Shown: positions 22,441 through 34,539 of the stretch, piece after piece
How the letters are laid out: each line of letters starts with the position of its first letter
Numbering within the stretch: the first letter of the stretch is position 1
Assembly: GCA_004194705.1 (NCBI GenBank)
Contig: SADC01001204.1
Coordinates: forward strand, 1,054,001 to 1,118,000
Direction: 5' to 3'
DNA length: 64,000 bases
Source of the DNA: Ditylenchus dipsaci
Lineage: Eukaryota; Nematoda; Chromadorea; Rhabditida; Anguinidae
The notes under the pieces: model-generated
Seen by the model: the letters and a program-made list of their open reading frames with translations, nothing else
What the model was told of the DNA's origin: nothing
The model's database searches: none
Program-made: the position numbers and the translations under genes

Positions 22441-23603
22441 TACAGGGTGTCCACTCAATTTCCGCCGTTTCATTTTTAATATTTTGATTACTTTTTTCCA
22501 TACTTTTAAGAAACCTATATATCATTCGAAAGCTCGTGTCGTATGAAATTCGTCTCTGGCAGCGTTAAAAATTCTTGTCTAGATGGGGAGATCTGTCACT
22601 TTAAAGTCAAGGACAGTTTTTGGGATTTTGGCGCTACTAGCGAATAAAATCCCCAAGAATCGGATCTTTGGAACAACAAATTTAGGCTTAGCCCTTGTGC
22701 TTGGGGTAGGCCAGCGTATGAAAGCTGTGATTAATAACTGTGTTACGCACTTTTTCCGGGTCTTGGACATAAATTTGGTACTTTTTACTTAAGTAAAAAA
22801 GTGAAAATCGTTGGGGGGGGGCATTCGCTAGTAGGGTAGAATTGTCCAGTTTCTGAATTTTACAAAAAATTATATTTTCACTGTATAAACATTGACATAA
22901 AAGCGCAATAAAGAATTTCCAATTCATTCAATCGATTTTAACATGGGAATCATCGTTCTATGAGACAAACGCAGATGCCTTTCATAGCTTTCGATGCTTG
23001 TGTTTACCATATCTTGGGGCATTTGTCGGAAGGCCATTTCAATTCTTCGACGCAACTATTGCAGGTTCGGCACTAGGCTGGTGTAGATTTTTGACTCAAT
23101 GTATCCCTAAAGGAAGAAGTGGCAAGGTGTCGAGTCAGGAGAGAGGTGGCCATTTCAATACGATCCTGTTTTAAGGAAAGTCATCGATGAGGAAATGGCT
23201 GATTAGATAGCCCATCAATCCTCTCTTGATGTGGAGCGGCTCTCCATCTTGTTGAAGGATAAAGCTTTTGAAATCCTCTTTCGGCGCACAGATTGGACGA
23301 AACCATGAAGCATCTTCACACAGGATTCCCAGTTCACATTACCTTCGAAAAAGTATGGACCAACAACGCCTTGTTTGCTGATTCAATCGATAACAGTCAC
23401 TCTTTGAGGATAAAAATTTTCGAAAATCCGTCTTCAAGTTTAAAGGGGTATTTTTCTTCATCTAAAAAATTTTGCAAAGCCAGTAGAGCCAAAAAAATTC
23501 TTAAGATACGTGCTTTGGAATAATGTAAGAGATTTTCAAAAGTATGGGACAAAATTATCAAAATATCAAAAATGAAACGGCGGAAATTGAGCGACACCCT
23601 GTA
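22441..23603 (-). pseudogene. Decayed mariner-like transposon with transposase remnant
   Basis: TIRs tacagggtgtccactcaatt and its mirror gagcgacaccctgta bound the element, with TA at each side. On the minus strand around 23.26-22.96 kb the frames read QQDGEPLHIKRGL, then LKWPPLSPDSTP, FFL-stop-GYIESKIYTS and RRRIEMAFRQMPQDM. This matches the catalytic region of DDE transposases (QQDGAPPH, WPPRSPDLTP) with several stops and shifts. A copy of repeat family Y (22.62-22.83 kb) has landed inside. It is inactive. Confidence 0.75.
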
Positions 23604-23929
23604 TATAGAGCCATTCGACTTCTAATTTTCAGAAGATTCTCAGCCTTTTCATAATTGGTTGCTTTGTTTATTCTTTTTACAGACATTCTAAAGTAGTTTT
23701 GTTTTGTATTGTTTTAAGAAGGTAAATCTTAGAAATTATACAGTTATTTCAAATGCAAATTTAAATTTTTTAATATTCACTAAATGTTTATTATATCTAA
23801 AGAGGTTGGGAATTTTACGCATATTGATTTGCATAGCGAAATTTATTATAAACTAGTCATCAAAATCTAAATTCATGCAATATAAAATTCGGAACTTTTT
23901 TACTTCCAATCTAGAATACATTCTTTTAA

Positions 23930-24395
23930 CACTTAGTATACGGTTTTTAGTCCAGTCTTTATACTTTTCTTCGGTATGTAATTTGCTTTTTTAGTTACTC
24001 TATGTCTAAGCTTTTTTTTTAAATGGCCGAAACGAGAGTTGTCAGCGTTTGACAAGAAAAAACAATCCGAAATTGCGTCTGATACCTTGTGAATACCTTC
24101 TTCTTAATTTTCAGAACACTAGGTGGATTTTTACTGTTGATGGCCGCCAACTTCTTCGTCACAGCTTTCTAACAAGCTATCGATATTTATCGAAAATTCT
24201 CTGGAAAAGTAAAGGTTAAGGGATTTAAAAAAATAGGTGTTATTTTGTCTTAACCGCTGATGAAAGCATTTCTAAAAATGTCTTAAAATTTCTATAAATA
24301 TTGATAGTTTGTTAGAAAGCTGAATTCATACGGTTTATTAGTCCAGTCTTTTCACTTTCCTTCGGTATGTAACTTGCTCTTTTCAGCTACTCCTG
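23930..24395. repeat. Direct repeat ACGGTTTTTAGTCCAGTCTTT
   Basis: The block tacggtt(t)ttagtccagtc, ctttcggtatgtaa and gctttttagttactc occurs at about 23.94 and 24.33 kb. Between them gctttctaacaagctatcga and gatagtttgttagaaagct face each other. No gene is evident. Confidence 0.5.
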
Positions 24396-24754
24396 TGCTG
24401 CACGATAATGTTCAAAATTTTGAATATTAAGGCAGAAATGTAAAGAAAAATGCAAATAGAAAATCAGCGAGTATTTTTCAGAAATTAGCGGACAAAATTA
24501 AATGCCATTTATTAAGGATTACGTTTACCAATACAGTCAAATCTCGATTTAACGACACTCGGGAGCAGAAAAAAAGTTTCGTTAAACCGAGGGTCGTTAA
24601 ATTAAGAGTCTTTAGTCAAAAAAAAGTTAATCTCGTTAAATCGATGTTTCTTATAAATATCATAGTCATTTACTGACAAATTAATGATTTGTTGAAATAC
24701 ATAATCGAATCACTGAGTGCAGTCAGCGCTCAATATAACGACACTCCTTCTGAT

Positions 24755-25159
24755 CATAGTGGGGCTTCCGTCTGTCGCCCTTATTTTTCTCATCGCCGTC
24801 CGGCATTTTCACCAAATTTTTTATAACGGAACGCTGTTTTTATTTTACGACATATAGTCAGTTTTTATTTTTCTACCCTACTTTTGGGTGATCGTCCAGG
24901 TTTTTTTCACTTTAGCTCAAAAAATGAGGCCGTCCTAATTTTACATGAAAATTTTCAAAAAAATCGGAAAAATTAGGACGACCTCATTTTTTGAACTGAA
25001 AATTAAAGGAAATCTGGACGGTCACCCAAAAATAAGGTACGAAAATAAAAACTGGTTGTATAATGTAAAATAAAAAAGAGTTTCCTTATAAAAAATGTGG
25101 CAGAAATGCAGGACGGCGATGAGAAAAATTAGGACGGCGACGGACGGAGCCCCACTATG
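24755..25159. mobile_element. hAT-like MITE with 8-base target duplication CTTCTGAT
   Basis: Ends catagtggggcttccgtc and its mirror ccccactatg are flanked on both sides by the same eight bases, CTTCTGAT (24747-24754 and 25160-25167). An 8-base duplication is typical of hAT elements. The arms are long (ggacgatcacccaaaagtag pairs across the centre), so the unit folds almost fully. Non-coding. Confidence 0.85.
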
Positions 25160-25543
25160 CTTCTGATTGGCTTTAAGGTATTTATATAGTAGAATGTCTT
25201 ACAGTGTGATTGTCGCTACAATCAGAGTCGGTAAACCAAGAACCTAATGAGTGTATATGGAGCTCTTTTTTCTAAGGCCAGAAGGCCATTAATCAAATGT
25301 GGATCTTTGAAAATAGTTAAATTGTCAAGCGTGTCAACCAATATAAAAAAAATAGTCAGATTTTTTGATTTTTAAGAACATGTGACTAAATTTGTCACAT
25401 TTCTGTCAGTTTCTGTTATTGGGAATTCGAAATTTGTATTATTTTTAATCTACAATAGAAATTATATTATACTAAAATAATACACAGTGGTCACAAAATG
25501 AAAATATAAGGTGTTTTTGAGTTGAGACAAGGAAAATTAGTTG

Positions 25544-26618
25544 AAAGTCGGCGCTACTGTAATATACCCCCCCCCCCAAAAAGCGCTACTGTAATATACC
25601 CACCCCCCCCCCAAAAGCGCTACTGTAATATACCCCCCCCCCCAAAAAGCGCTACTGTAATATACCCCCCCCCCAAAAATCGACCTACTGTCATATACCC
25701 GCCCCCCCCCCAAAAAACCAACTTTTTTAGGGATGGTCAAAAACCATTTTTACACAATAATTTCGCCATAAAAGGACCAGAAAAGCAATTTAAATGGGAT
25801 TGCGGGCTGTATTGGGAGGGAAGGAATAATACAGGGGCCACTTCTCGAGATGGTTGGGATCCTTAGAGTACTAATTCTCTAAGCGTCTAAGAGTACTTTC
25901 AAACCCAGGAACTTGTGGTGCAGCCATAAGTATGAGTACTTTTCATAGACCAAGCAGATCAGCGGGGTGGAACCCGCGGGTTTACATCTTCCCCTAGCAC
26001 TTTTTGAGTGCTAGGCTGAATTTTGGATGCTGGGCCTCTGGCCCGGCCTTATAGAACGAGGGGAAATGCTCTTCGGCGAAAAATAAACATGTTGAACGTG
26101 GTTTTGAATACTGGGGCCTACCGCATATTTACTCTGGTATATAACTGGTAAATAACTCTGGTATGCATGTTTTTTCATGCATCCAGAGTCGCTTTCGAGT
26201 GATTTGTGTCTAAGGTATGTGGGTGTGCGCATCTCAACTGCAAGCAACCAAGCCCCCTGCGCCCCCTTCGGGGCGCAGGGGCTTGAGAGTTAGAGATGCG
26301 CGCACGCACTTACCTTAGACATGACTCGAGAAGTACACTTGATCATAAAATGCATATAGAGTCTATTTTTGCCACGACCCGAGTTGAAAAACATGGTAAA
26401 GCAGCTAAAAAAAAGTGGCCCCTGTATTATTCCCTTCCCCTCCCAATACAGCCCATGATCCCTTTTAAACTGCTTTCTGGTCCCTTTATGGCAAAATTCT
26501 TGCATAAAAATGGTTTTTAGACACTCCCAAAAAAGTCGGTTTGGGGGGGGTATATGACAGTAGGTCCGATTTTTGGGGGGGGGGGGCGGTTGTTATATGA
26601 CAGTAGCGTCTGAAAGTC
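25544..26618. mobile_element. Poly-C/poly-G inverted-repeat element 1
   Basis: The left arm has five tandem units of about 42 bases: gcgctactgtaatata, a C run of 7-13, then aaaaa. The right arm has G runs with tatatgacagtagcg. The interior has gcatccagagtcgctttcga and the GC-rich hairpin. Related elements are at 35.4-36.2 kb and 51.6-52.3 kb. Confidence 0.8.
26209..26320. repeat. GC-rich hairpin module, copy 1
   Basis: gtctaaggtatgtgggtgtg ... cgcccccttcggggcgcagg ... gcgcacgcacttaccttaga. The outer arms pair imperfectly (gtatgtgggtgtgcgc against gcgcgcacgcacttac) and the inner gcgcccc/ggggcgc pair perfectly. Both strands read CTAAG|GTAWGT at the edge, a good 5' splice site. Confidence 0.85.
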
Positions 26619-26814
26619 GTTAAATTAAGGGTATTTCCCCTAGCAGGGACCGGAAAAATATGTCGTTAAATAGAGTGTCGTTAAATCTCCTTTAAATCGA
26701 GGTTCGACTGTATCGTTGGGTTTATATTAAAACTTAAAATAAACTAATTAAAATAACTAAAATAAATTTTTCAGATTTTACCATTTCATACAGAAACATA
26801 TTATCCACATCCGA

Positions 26815-29800
26815 ATGGAGCTTTATTTGTTCTACCCAGACGAATTCAAACATCTTTACGGCTGCATCAACATCACAGTAGAAGATGTGCCGTTGGAAAA
26901 ACGCAAACATATGACAAAAAGTGTTATTCTATTGTCCTGACCACTATATATTATGTAGGTCAAAATCTAACTCTCTACTTTGTCATACCACATCCTCCAG
27001 AAAGTGTGTTTGATATTTTTTGCACTTCTCATAATTAGCTTAGAAAAAATGTTCCTTATTTGATTTTTAGTTTTGCATGTGTTTGCTTGACACCACAACA
27101 CTAAGTTTTGGGGTTCGAAATGGCATTGAAACATACTTTTTTAAAAGATTTGTACCTTATTTGAGACACCCGATCTTTAGAAATTTCGAGATTTTACGTC
27201 AAAAATTTTTATTTTTGGCGCGCAAAATTGAATAAACACGGGATAAAATAACTTTTTTGACGAAAAATACGTTTCAGTCAACTCCCTGTGGAGGAAGTTG
27301 ACTGTATTCAAAAAATAAAAAAAATTCAGATGGGTCGAAAAGACCCATTCAGTAGTCTGAGGGTTGGAATGATCAAAACTCTCTTTTTGAAGGCACGATG
27401 AAGTCCTGTTGAGAATTAACATAAAACTAAATAAAGTTTTTTAGATTTTATACGTTCCTTGCATAATTTCCATTTATCGGCATATGAATAATCCTTGCTA
27501 TAAATTGCTTTTCTTCATTAGCTTCGTGGACTGCAGTGTACTTTGGATTCTAGGATTTGCTCATAGCTGGTTTGCAATCACGGGAGCTGTGTTTTGCTCG
27601 TATCCCAATCTTATCTACATATTTGGATGCTATCTTTCATGTAAATGCTATCTTTCATGTTTAAAATTTGACTTTTATTCAAAAAGTTTTTCACCAATGA
27701 ACTTATTTTTGCTTTAGTCCAATATAAATGTGACCAGGGTAAAAATGAGCGCTGGTTTGGTAAAAACAAGCATTTTCGAAAAAAGGTCTCATTGTCGTCT
27801 ACGGAAAAATTTTATGCAGTAATTCTTCAGTTACATGGGCCTGTGAAACTTCAAGCCAGTTTTGTCTAGTAATTAATAGATGTGTGGCCATGCATTCTCC
27901 TCAACTGGAAAATTCAATTTTTGGAGGTAATTTTTCTGGGAGTGTGTTTTATGTCACACTAGTTTTGCTGCTGTGGTTTATACTTTTTAAACAATTTCAT
28001 CCTTTAAAAAGCAGATTCGACTCCATAGAGCAGTACAGTGTACAATTCTCCGGAATTTCCAGTTTTTTTTTATATTAAATCCTCCATATACTCCAGAGAA
28101 TTCTCCGAGAATTTTCCGGAGAATTCTCCGATTTTTATTTTTGGAGCATTATACAACCTTAGATAAAACAAAAACAGTCACATTTTTGAAAAAAAATAAT
28201 TCGAAATAACATGAGTTCCCTTCAAGACAGAATATACACTGAAAAACATTCCCTAAATTAACCCCTCGATTAACACCCCTCAAATAGTCAGGGTTATTAC
28301 AGAAAAAGGTTATTTAAGGGGTTATTTGAGAGCGGGTTATTACATAGGGCGTTATTTGGGTTTACTCTCGCAAATTAATGCGCCAATAGTTGAAATACAG
28401 ACAAAAAGCCACCCGAGCTTGCAAAAAGCCACCTCATGTGGCCTCCGAAATTGCTTAAAATGAGGCGGCTTACGAGGTGGGTTAGCAAGCCACCTCGTAA
28501 GCCATCTTATTTTTCAAAATATGAAAAATTGAAAAAAGCCACCCCTTGCCGACCCTGACACAAACTTAGTTAGATAAGGCATTCACATTTATTTTACTTG
28601 TTAGTATATGCTAAAAACTGGAAAACATCGTTCTTGGACTTTGTTTTAATAAATAATGTTTTAGCCCAGGGCTGGACGAAGATCAGATTAGACCGACAAA
28701 ACAAAGAGTATTGTCAAATTAGCCGAATTTTGCATTTTAAGCTAAAATTGTGCCGGAAAACTATTTTGATGGCAGAAAATGAACTGGATCGCTCAAGATA
28801 CCACTTCAGGGTGTCCGAAAATCACTGGAAATTGGTTTTGCGGAAGAGGATAAACTTTCAGTGTGGAGACATCAGAATCGGACACAGATGGTCTTCATAG
28901 AATCAACTCAAAACCTCACAATTGAACACCCCCGCCAATCTGAAATTTTAAATTTCGTATATTTTTCACTATTTATTGTTATGTAAATCTGACCTTGATT
29001 TGAACTTTGACTGTCTGATCTGAACAAATCTAATTTTTGCTCACCTTTGGTTTTACCTCCAAAAGAACCGGATTCTTCTTCACTGCCGCCTTTCTTAGAG
29101 TCTCTTAAGAGTTAGTTTTGAAGGACGAGTGGACTTGGATACCTTTTTTTCATTCAGATTTCCAAAAGTTTGCTATTCCTAGTTGTTAACTCGTTGATAG
29201 TTTGATTGCATAACATGGCAAAATTGTGCTGGAAAAGTTTCGGTCTTTTTATAATGTTTAGGTTGAAGCGAAAAAGTATTTTTAGGTCATCGTATTTACG
29301 TGTGGTTGACAGCTTTTAATAGCATTGGGTTGCTCTGGTTCTTCTTCTTCAAACCATCTCTTTTTACTGGCATCCACTCCAGCTGGTTCTTCAACCCATA
29401 TATAGGCTATAAAGAGGATCTAGCTGGCGATGTAACTTTTAAACGTAAATATCTCTTTTTAAATAACCTTTTTAGTACGTCATAACTGGTGTGCATGCAG
29501 CTTGGGATGCCAGTTTTGCTGTAGGATTACCTATACTTTATATATTTTTTTCTGTTGTCTTCGTTTTTAAATATGGTGGAATCAAGAGCAACAAAAAAGT
29601 ACCCGGTAAACAAAAAATGGTATGTTTTATTGCGTTTTGTCAGAAAAACTGAAATCTCCAACGCAAAAAGAATTCAGCAAAGTTTAGCTTTAAGGACAAA
29701 TAAAAAATATTATCAGATTTGTTTTCAACCAATCTTTCGTCTCTTGAAAAGTGTGTGACTTTGTAAAAATACTGATTAAAACACCTTACAGTCGAACGCC

Positions 29801-32567
29801 GATAATCCGCCACCCCTTTTCAAAATAGGATGGTTGTTCATCGAGATTTTGTTTTTTAGTGGGCGATTTTCAAGGTTTTCAAAAAACGAACATCAAAATC
29901 GCAATCCGTACGATGTTTGCGAAGAGACTCTAAAGACGGAAATTGCAAAAGCTTTAGACAATTAAGGTAAAAAATTCGCCGATTATAAAATAGATGTACC
30001 GCAAAACCTTTATTGATCCAACTCCCTCTATTACTAAGGCCCATCAAAGATACTTAAAAAAGACAGCTTTTAATGATAATCTGACCCCTTTGCTGAGCCG
30101 CCCCTTCAAAGAAGGTTGAAAAATAATCCAGCCGATAAATAGATGCTGCACGGTAGCCTTTTTCTAGTGGCAATCGGTTTTCTGTAATACCCTTAAAATT
30201 TTGATCCTATTTTATCGTCACTAATTGTTTTGACTTTTGTTGCTTTGATCCCTTTCTGGCCCAAATAATTTTCACCTTTGCTGAGAAAAAATACACTACG
30301 GAGCCGGTGAAAAAAAAACATCCGAATTCTTAACTGGTACTAAAAAACACAATAAAAGATTTTTTTAGATGCTACTGCAAGTATTTATCCTAAGCATACT
30401 GAATTTTTTTGCTACAGTCACTTATGTGAGCATGAACTATATTGATCCAAGTGAATTCGTAATACAATTTGCTCAGTTTTGTTGGCTACATATACACGGT
30501 AAAAAGGTTTTCATTTATGAAATATTACTTTTTGTTAGCCTCGTGTACAACTTGTGCGGAAATCCTTCTAGCTCGAAAATGGTCATATCTTTTTTCCACT
30601 AGAAAAAGTTGCAGTTGCAGTTAAGATACATGGCTACAAAAAAGCTTTTGATCGAAGTAGATATTATTTCAACAATGTGGATAAAAATAATTGATAAAGT
30701 GACCTGAAAGATCTTACATAAAGTCATCTAAGAGTACATCCATTCAATGGGCTTATCCCGTGTTCAGCCCCCATATTTATAATCACTATCGGATAGAATT
30801 TTTATCCGATACCATCCGGATAATTATCCGATAGCTCGGATGATTATCGGGATAGTATCGAAAACTCGATTTCCCACTGGGAATCGAACCCTCGACCTTT
30901 GACCAATATTGCCTAACTCATAGACCACTAACCACTAGGCCACTCGGTCCATTATCAATGACAGAGTTATTTGTGTATTAAATGGTTCATCTCGTCTTTT
31001 TTCATATGAGACACCGCTTAATTGAGCAAAAAGAACAAACTCAATCGAATAATAGTTTTATTCATAATAACGATACCATTTCCACAAGGCGCGTGTTATT
31101 GGATAGGCAAGATATCGCCATAAAATAAAGTCATATTGTGCCAATGTTCAGACACCCTCTTCTTCCTCATCCCTAAACTCTCACTACAGTCAAACCTCGA
31201 TATAATGACACCTCGACATAACGACACCTTCAATATAACAACTCCTAAAAATGTACCAATTTGGTCGGCTTTGACTAAAATTTAGTCAAATGAACCCTCG
31301 ATATAACGACTCCTTTAGGCCAGTCCATTGAGGTGTCGTTATATCGAGGTTTGACTGTATCACTTATTTCAACCACTTCTTACACCCCGAAGAAGAACAA
31401 AAGAGCAGTTTGTTCAAATCGCACGATCGAAAACATTTTATGAACCCATTCTTCTCCTTGCATAGGATTTCAACCCGAATATACAGGCACGTATTCATTC
31501 AGATGAGGTATTGTCAGGTATTAACGTTTTATTGTAAAATCCCGAAAATCAATAATTCAAAAGTGACTTCAAACTTTTGCAAATTCGACAAGTTTTTAAA
31601 CAGATGGGGTATTTCTCCTGATGTGGTCGTTTTAAAAATTTAATGATGGCTTGGCTATTTCCACAGATTATTCCTTAGAAATTGCCATTCAACCACAGAC
31701 CCAACAATTTACTAATCTTCTTGCGAAATACGTGGTAATTCGAAACCAACTTTAACAACTTTACGTACCACTCTGTTCGTCGGAGGGCGTGGGGCAGTTG
31801 GTGGGGTGGAAGCTAAAACAGACCGACGAAAAAATAACATTGTTTGAAATTTGAACCACAAATTAGTAAAGAAAAATAATTATTGAAACAAATGCAATTC
31901 AAAAGAACGAATTATCCGGATAATTATCCGGTATCGGATAATTATCCGATACTATCCGGATAATTATCCTATCGGATAGTATCCGATAGTGATTATAAAT
32001 ATGGGGGCAGCACATTCTGCTCTATCCAACAGCAATGTTGGATGAAGCAGGCATTGCCGTGTTAAGAAGCTCTGCCAGTTCCACTTTTTCGATTTTGGTC
32101 GAGCACTCGAATACTTGAACATCAACCCTAAATTTTTCAATTTTGTAAGGATTCGAAAAATAAGATCCCATGGCCGCCTTATAGAGGAAATATGGTACGA
32201 TTGAGTCTGTCCACAGGGTGCACACTAAATCGATAGTGTACTGTACTTTTATTTATTTCCACATTTTGAAACATCAACATATTATTTTAGATCTGTGTCT
32301 TTGCTACAAAGTAGTGCAAAACTACCAAGTTAGATTCATACTGGCCGATTAGTTTAGTTGCCTTAGTTACCTGGCGGCCGTTTAACGTGCTTTGTCCATA
32401 GTATAATTCACTTTTTCAAAGTTTAAAGTATTTTAGGATTGCCACCAGTGATATTTCTGTTCTTCAACTACACCATAAGGAAAGATGCTAAACAAATTAT
32501 TCGGAAGTCGTTTAGTAAAGGCAGCGAAAAGAATTGCACAAATCAGTTGTGTATTACAGCAATGTGA
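26815..32567 (+). CDS. srt: Srt-family serpentine chemoreceptor (7TM GPCR)
   Basis: Exons 26815-26954, 27445-27640, 27831-27926, 29286-29431, 29476-29619, 30369-30498 and 32437-32567 join in phase to about 327 residues, the usual length for Srt receptors (Pfam PF10321). Landmarks run in family order: LYGCINITVEDVPLEKRKHM, ILYVPCIISIYRHM, CYKLLFFISFVDC, GAVFCSYPNLIYIFG, LVINRCVAM, WFFNPYIGY, FKYGG, WLHIHGLPPVIFLFFNYTIR and a short tail. It should sit in sensory cilia and bind a chemical ligand. Exon 1 has an apparent one-base loss in the A run 26916-26920, where the frame must shift to give CYSIVLTTIYY before the gtaggt donor. Introns 3 and 6 have taken in mobile elements. AATAAA is at 32684-32689. 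The start at 26815 is inferred; an upstream exon is possible. Confidence 0.85.
28085..28145. repeat. Short palindromic words GGAGAATTCTCCG
   Basis: ccagagaattctccgagaat, tttccggagaattctccg: self-complementary words in Srt intron 3. It is followed at 28.24-28.37 kb by inverted words of aaccccttaaataacc type, another worn inverted-repeat unit. Confidence 0.5.
28598..28900 (+). other. Unassigned 100-codon open frame in Srt intron 3
   Basis: The frame is open for 100 codons with little low-complexity sequence and has MAENELDRSRYHF, then SENHWKLVLRKRINF. I cannot match it to a family. It could be the remnant of a transposase or a chance frame. Confidence 0.2.
30871..30950 (-). other. tRNA-derived sequence (SINE-like)
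   Basis: On the minus strand it starts ggaccgagtggcctagtgg (A box tggcctagtgg fits TRGYNNARNNG) and ends with gagggttcgattccca (B box ggttcgattcc, perfect). Spacing is longer than a plain tRNA and the first seven bases do not pair with the end, so it is tRNA-derived rather than a working tRNA. It lies inside the 30767-32008 element. Confidence 0.7.
31185..31359. mobile_element. CAGTCRA MITE, TACAGTCAAACCTCGATATAA
   Basis: A clean 175-base MITE: left tacagtcaaacctcgatata, right tatatcgaggtttgactgta, TA at both ends. The core ttagtcaaatgaaccc has no coding content. Confidence 0.9.
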
Positions 32568-32814
32568 AGCATTTAAATACAGATTCAGTGCTTTAAAATT
32601 ATTATTTATATTTTGTTTTGTAGTCGAAGCGCTAATTAGTTTGTGAATAGACACACTTGCTTTATAAACAGAAATGCTTGTTTAATAAAATAAATAAACT
32701 TGTTAAAATAACATACAGAACCAGGATACTAAAACAAAACAATCAAAACGAAAATCGACTTATTTATCTGATACAGTTGAGTCTCTCTATAACTATTCCA
32801 CTTAGTAACAGTGT

Positions 32815-32960
32815 TGTTCCAGCGCCGACATCGGCGCCGGCGCCTCCCTTAAAAAATTTCGGCTCCGGCGCCAGCGCCGGAGCCGACCGCTTTTGAAAAA
32901 AGGCTCCAGCGCTGGCGCCAGCGCTGACGTTCATGACAGCGACGACGCCGGCGCCGGATA
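32815..32960. repeat. GCGCCGGC-rich array
   Basis: Words such as gcgccggcgcc, ggctccggcgcc and gccagcgctg with both orientations mixed. It directly follows a CAGTTGAGTCTC-type end at 32.77 kb. Related arrays at 34.06-34.18 and 49.66-49.93 kb. Confidence 0.7.
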
Positions 32961-32989
32961 ATTCTGTTTTTGCTGTAAATTTTATGAAA

Positions 32990-33178
32990 AATTTGGCGCT
33001 AGTAGCGAATACCACCCGCCCACCCCCCTACCCCCCACCCCAAGAATCCGACCTTGTAAAAATTGCTGTAACTACCCTTGCAAACAACAAGTTTAGGCTT
33101 AGCCCTTAGCTTGGGGGTAGGCCAGCGTACGGAAGTTGTGACTAATAAAGAGTTTGCGCACATTTCCCGTATATATAT
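32990..33178. repeat. Dispersed repeat family Y, copy 3
   Basis: Shares ttggcgctagtagcgaat, a C-rich run, caacaagtttaggctta and gtaggccagcgtacg with the copies at 1.6 and 22.6 kb. Confidence 0.7.
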
Positions 33179-33205
33179 TCCCATGGTGAGTGTATTTTGA
33201 AAGAC

Positions 33206-33570
33206 AGGTTGTTTCAAGAAATGCGCAGAATTCGAAATGCCTATAACATTTTTTCTAGACCGGATTCGAATTTCAGTTTTCGCCAATCGTTTTCTTGACC
33301 CACGATTTGGTTTAGTGTATAATGTCATGAATACGATTTTCCCTTGGTGCCCCTGTAGTTCGGGTTTAACCATCTAGGGGCCACCCACAGACCAGGACCA
33401 GAACCACAGGGGGGGGGGGGGGCCGAGCGAAAATCGTATTTTTTACATTATACACCAAATGAATTGCCCGTCAAGAGAACGACGATTGGCAAAACCAGAA
33501 ATTAGAAATTCGATCTAGAAAACAAGTTATAGCCATTTCAAAACCTGCAGAGTTCTTGAAACACCCTGTA
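33206..33570. mobile_element. Palindromic mariner-like element with CAGGGTGTTTCAAGAA end
   Basis: The right end gttcttgaaacaccctgta is intact; the left ggttgtttcaagaaatg is worn. Arms (gaattcgaaatgcctataac against gttatagccatttcaaaacc, then cgattggc words) mirror around a poly-G run at 33.41 kb. No transposase. Confidence 0.75.
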
Positions 33571-33677
33571 TTTTTGCTATGCTGAGAAATAAGTCAATAT
33601 GAAGCGGAGTTATTAAAGAGTGGGAAGTTCATGAAAGGAGTGAGGTAATCCCTATCAGTTTTGTGAAAAAATTTATA

Positions 33678-33838
33678 TACAGTCAAACCTGGGTTATCCG
33701 ACACCCAAGGGGACCGGTTTAACTGAGGTGTCAGTTGACAGAGAATAGGCCAATCTCAGCCAAATGAAGGATATTTGAGGCGTCGGATAACCGAGGGTGT
33801 CGGTTAACTGGGTGTCGGATAACCCAAGTTTGACTGTA
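33678..33838. mobile_element. CAGTCRA MITE, TACAGTCAAACCTGGGTTATCC
   Basis: 161 bases; left tacagtcaaacctgggttat, right ataacccaagtttgactgta, TA at both ends. The inner cgacaccc words are repeated. Confidence 0.9.
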
Positions 33839-34059
33839 GATTACTTTTTAACAATAGCATGTGATGCCTGGTTATGTTAAAAAAAAGTAGTGATAACTGA
33901 AAGATCAAGGAGAATAAATAAAAGAAATAGAAGATTAAAAGAAAAGAAAGAATTGCAGCACAAAAATTCAGATAATTTAGCTTAAAATTAAGAAAAATTA
34001 TAGTTTTCAATATTAGATCGTTCAATATTGAAAACAGCACCAGAGCCATAGCTGTTCGA

Positions 34060-34185
34060 AAAACAGCGCCGGGACAGCGCCGGGACGAAAATTTTTAGCG
34101 CCGGCGCCGACCAAAATTTTTCATTGGCCCCAGCGCAGGCCGAGCGCCGGCCCGGCGCTGTTTTTTCCCCGGGCAGCGCCGGAAG
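34060..34185. repeat. GCGCCGGGAC / CCGGCGCT array
   Basis: cagcgccgggacagcgccgg on the left and ggcccggcgctg, gcagcgccgg on the right around gccgaccaaaatttttcatt. Short inverted-repeat unit, non-coding. Confidence 0.6.
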
Positions 34186-34539
34186 AACACTGCTTAGTAA
34201 CGATCACCTAGGGTGGGTAACCCCATAAAAAATAACACTTCATTAATCAAAATTACAAATTTTAATTATCGCGACACGGAAAAATGTTTTGGATACCGAC
34301 TTTGACTTGGATACCAGACAGATTAGGCCAATTCAAATTGGGCCAAGTTCAAAATGGTAAAAGTCTCGTTTTAACACACCATCCATATAGACTCGATTTA
34401 ACTTTGATTGATTGTTTACACCATTTATTGACGGGAAACTTTTTATGAAGTGGTTCTGGTTTGATAAATCTATGTATCAGGTTGTTCGATAAGTTCGTAG
34501 CGTTTTTTCAAAGCCTTATTTCTTATTAGTGTTGCAACG

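Larger units (their letters stand above)
24532..26712. mobile_element. Composite between CAGTCRA ends, TACAGTCAAATCTCGATTTAACG
   Basis: The left end tacagtcaaatctcgattta and right end aaatcgaggttcgactgta pair, with TA outside. The 2.2 kb interior is a stack of later insertions: a hAT-like MITE (24755-25159) and a poly-C element (25544-26618) with the GC-rich hairpin module. No transposase of its own. Confidence 0.7.
30767..32008. mobile_element. Inverted-repeat element, word GGATAATTATCC
   Basis: Ends gcccccatatttataatcac and its mirror gtgattataaatatgggggc. Each end continues into arrays of self-complementary words (tatccggataattatccgat). Inside lie a tRNA-like sequence (minus strand) and a separate CAGTCRA MITE. 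It fills most of Srt intron 6. Confidence 0.85.

Noticed and set aside
24116..24171. A C-terminal exon reading LGGFLLLMAANFFVTAF after a tttcag site
   Set aside because: No matching upstream exon in phase, and the sequence overlaps an inverted gctttctaacaag repeat.
25522..25866. A proline-rich protein of 114 residues
   Set aside because: The frame is created by tandem poly-C units of a mobile element, and the opposite strand is open in the same way.
30871..30950. A functional tRNA gene on the minus strand
   Set aside because: Both promoter boxes are good, but the acceptor stem does not pair and the arm spacing is too long; it lies inside an inverted-repeat element.
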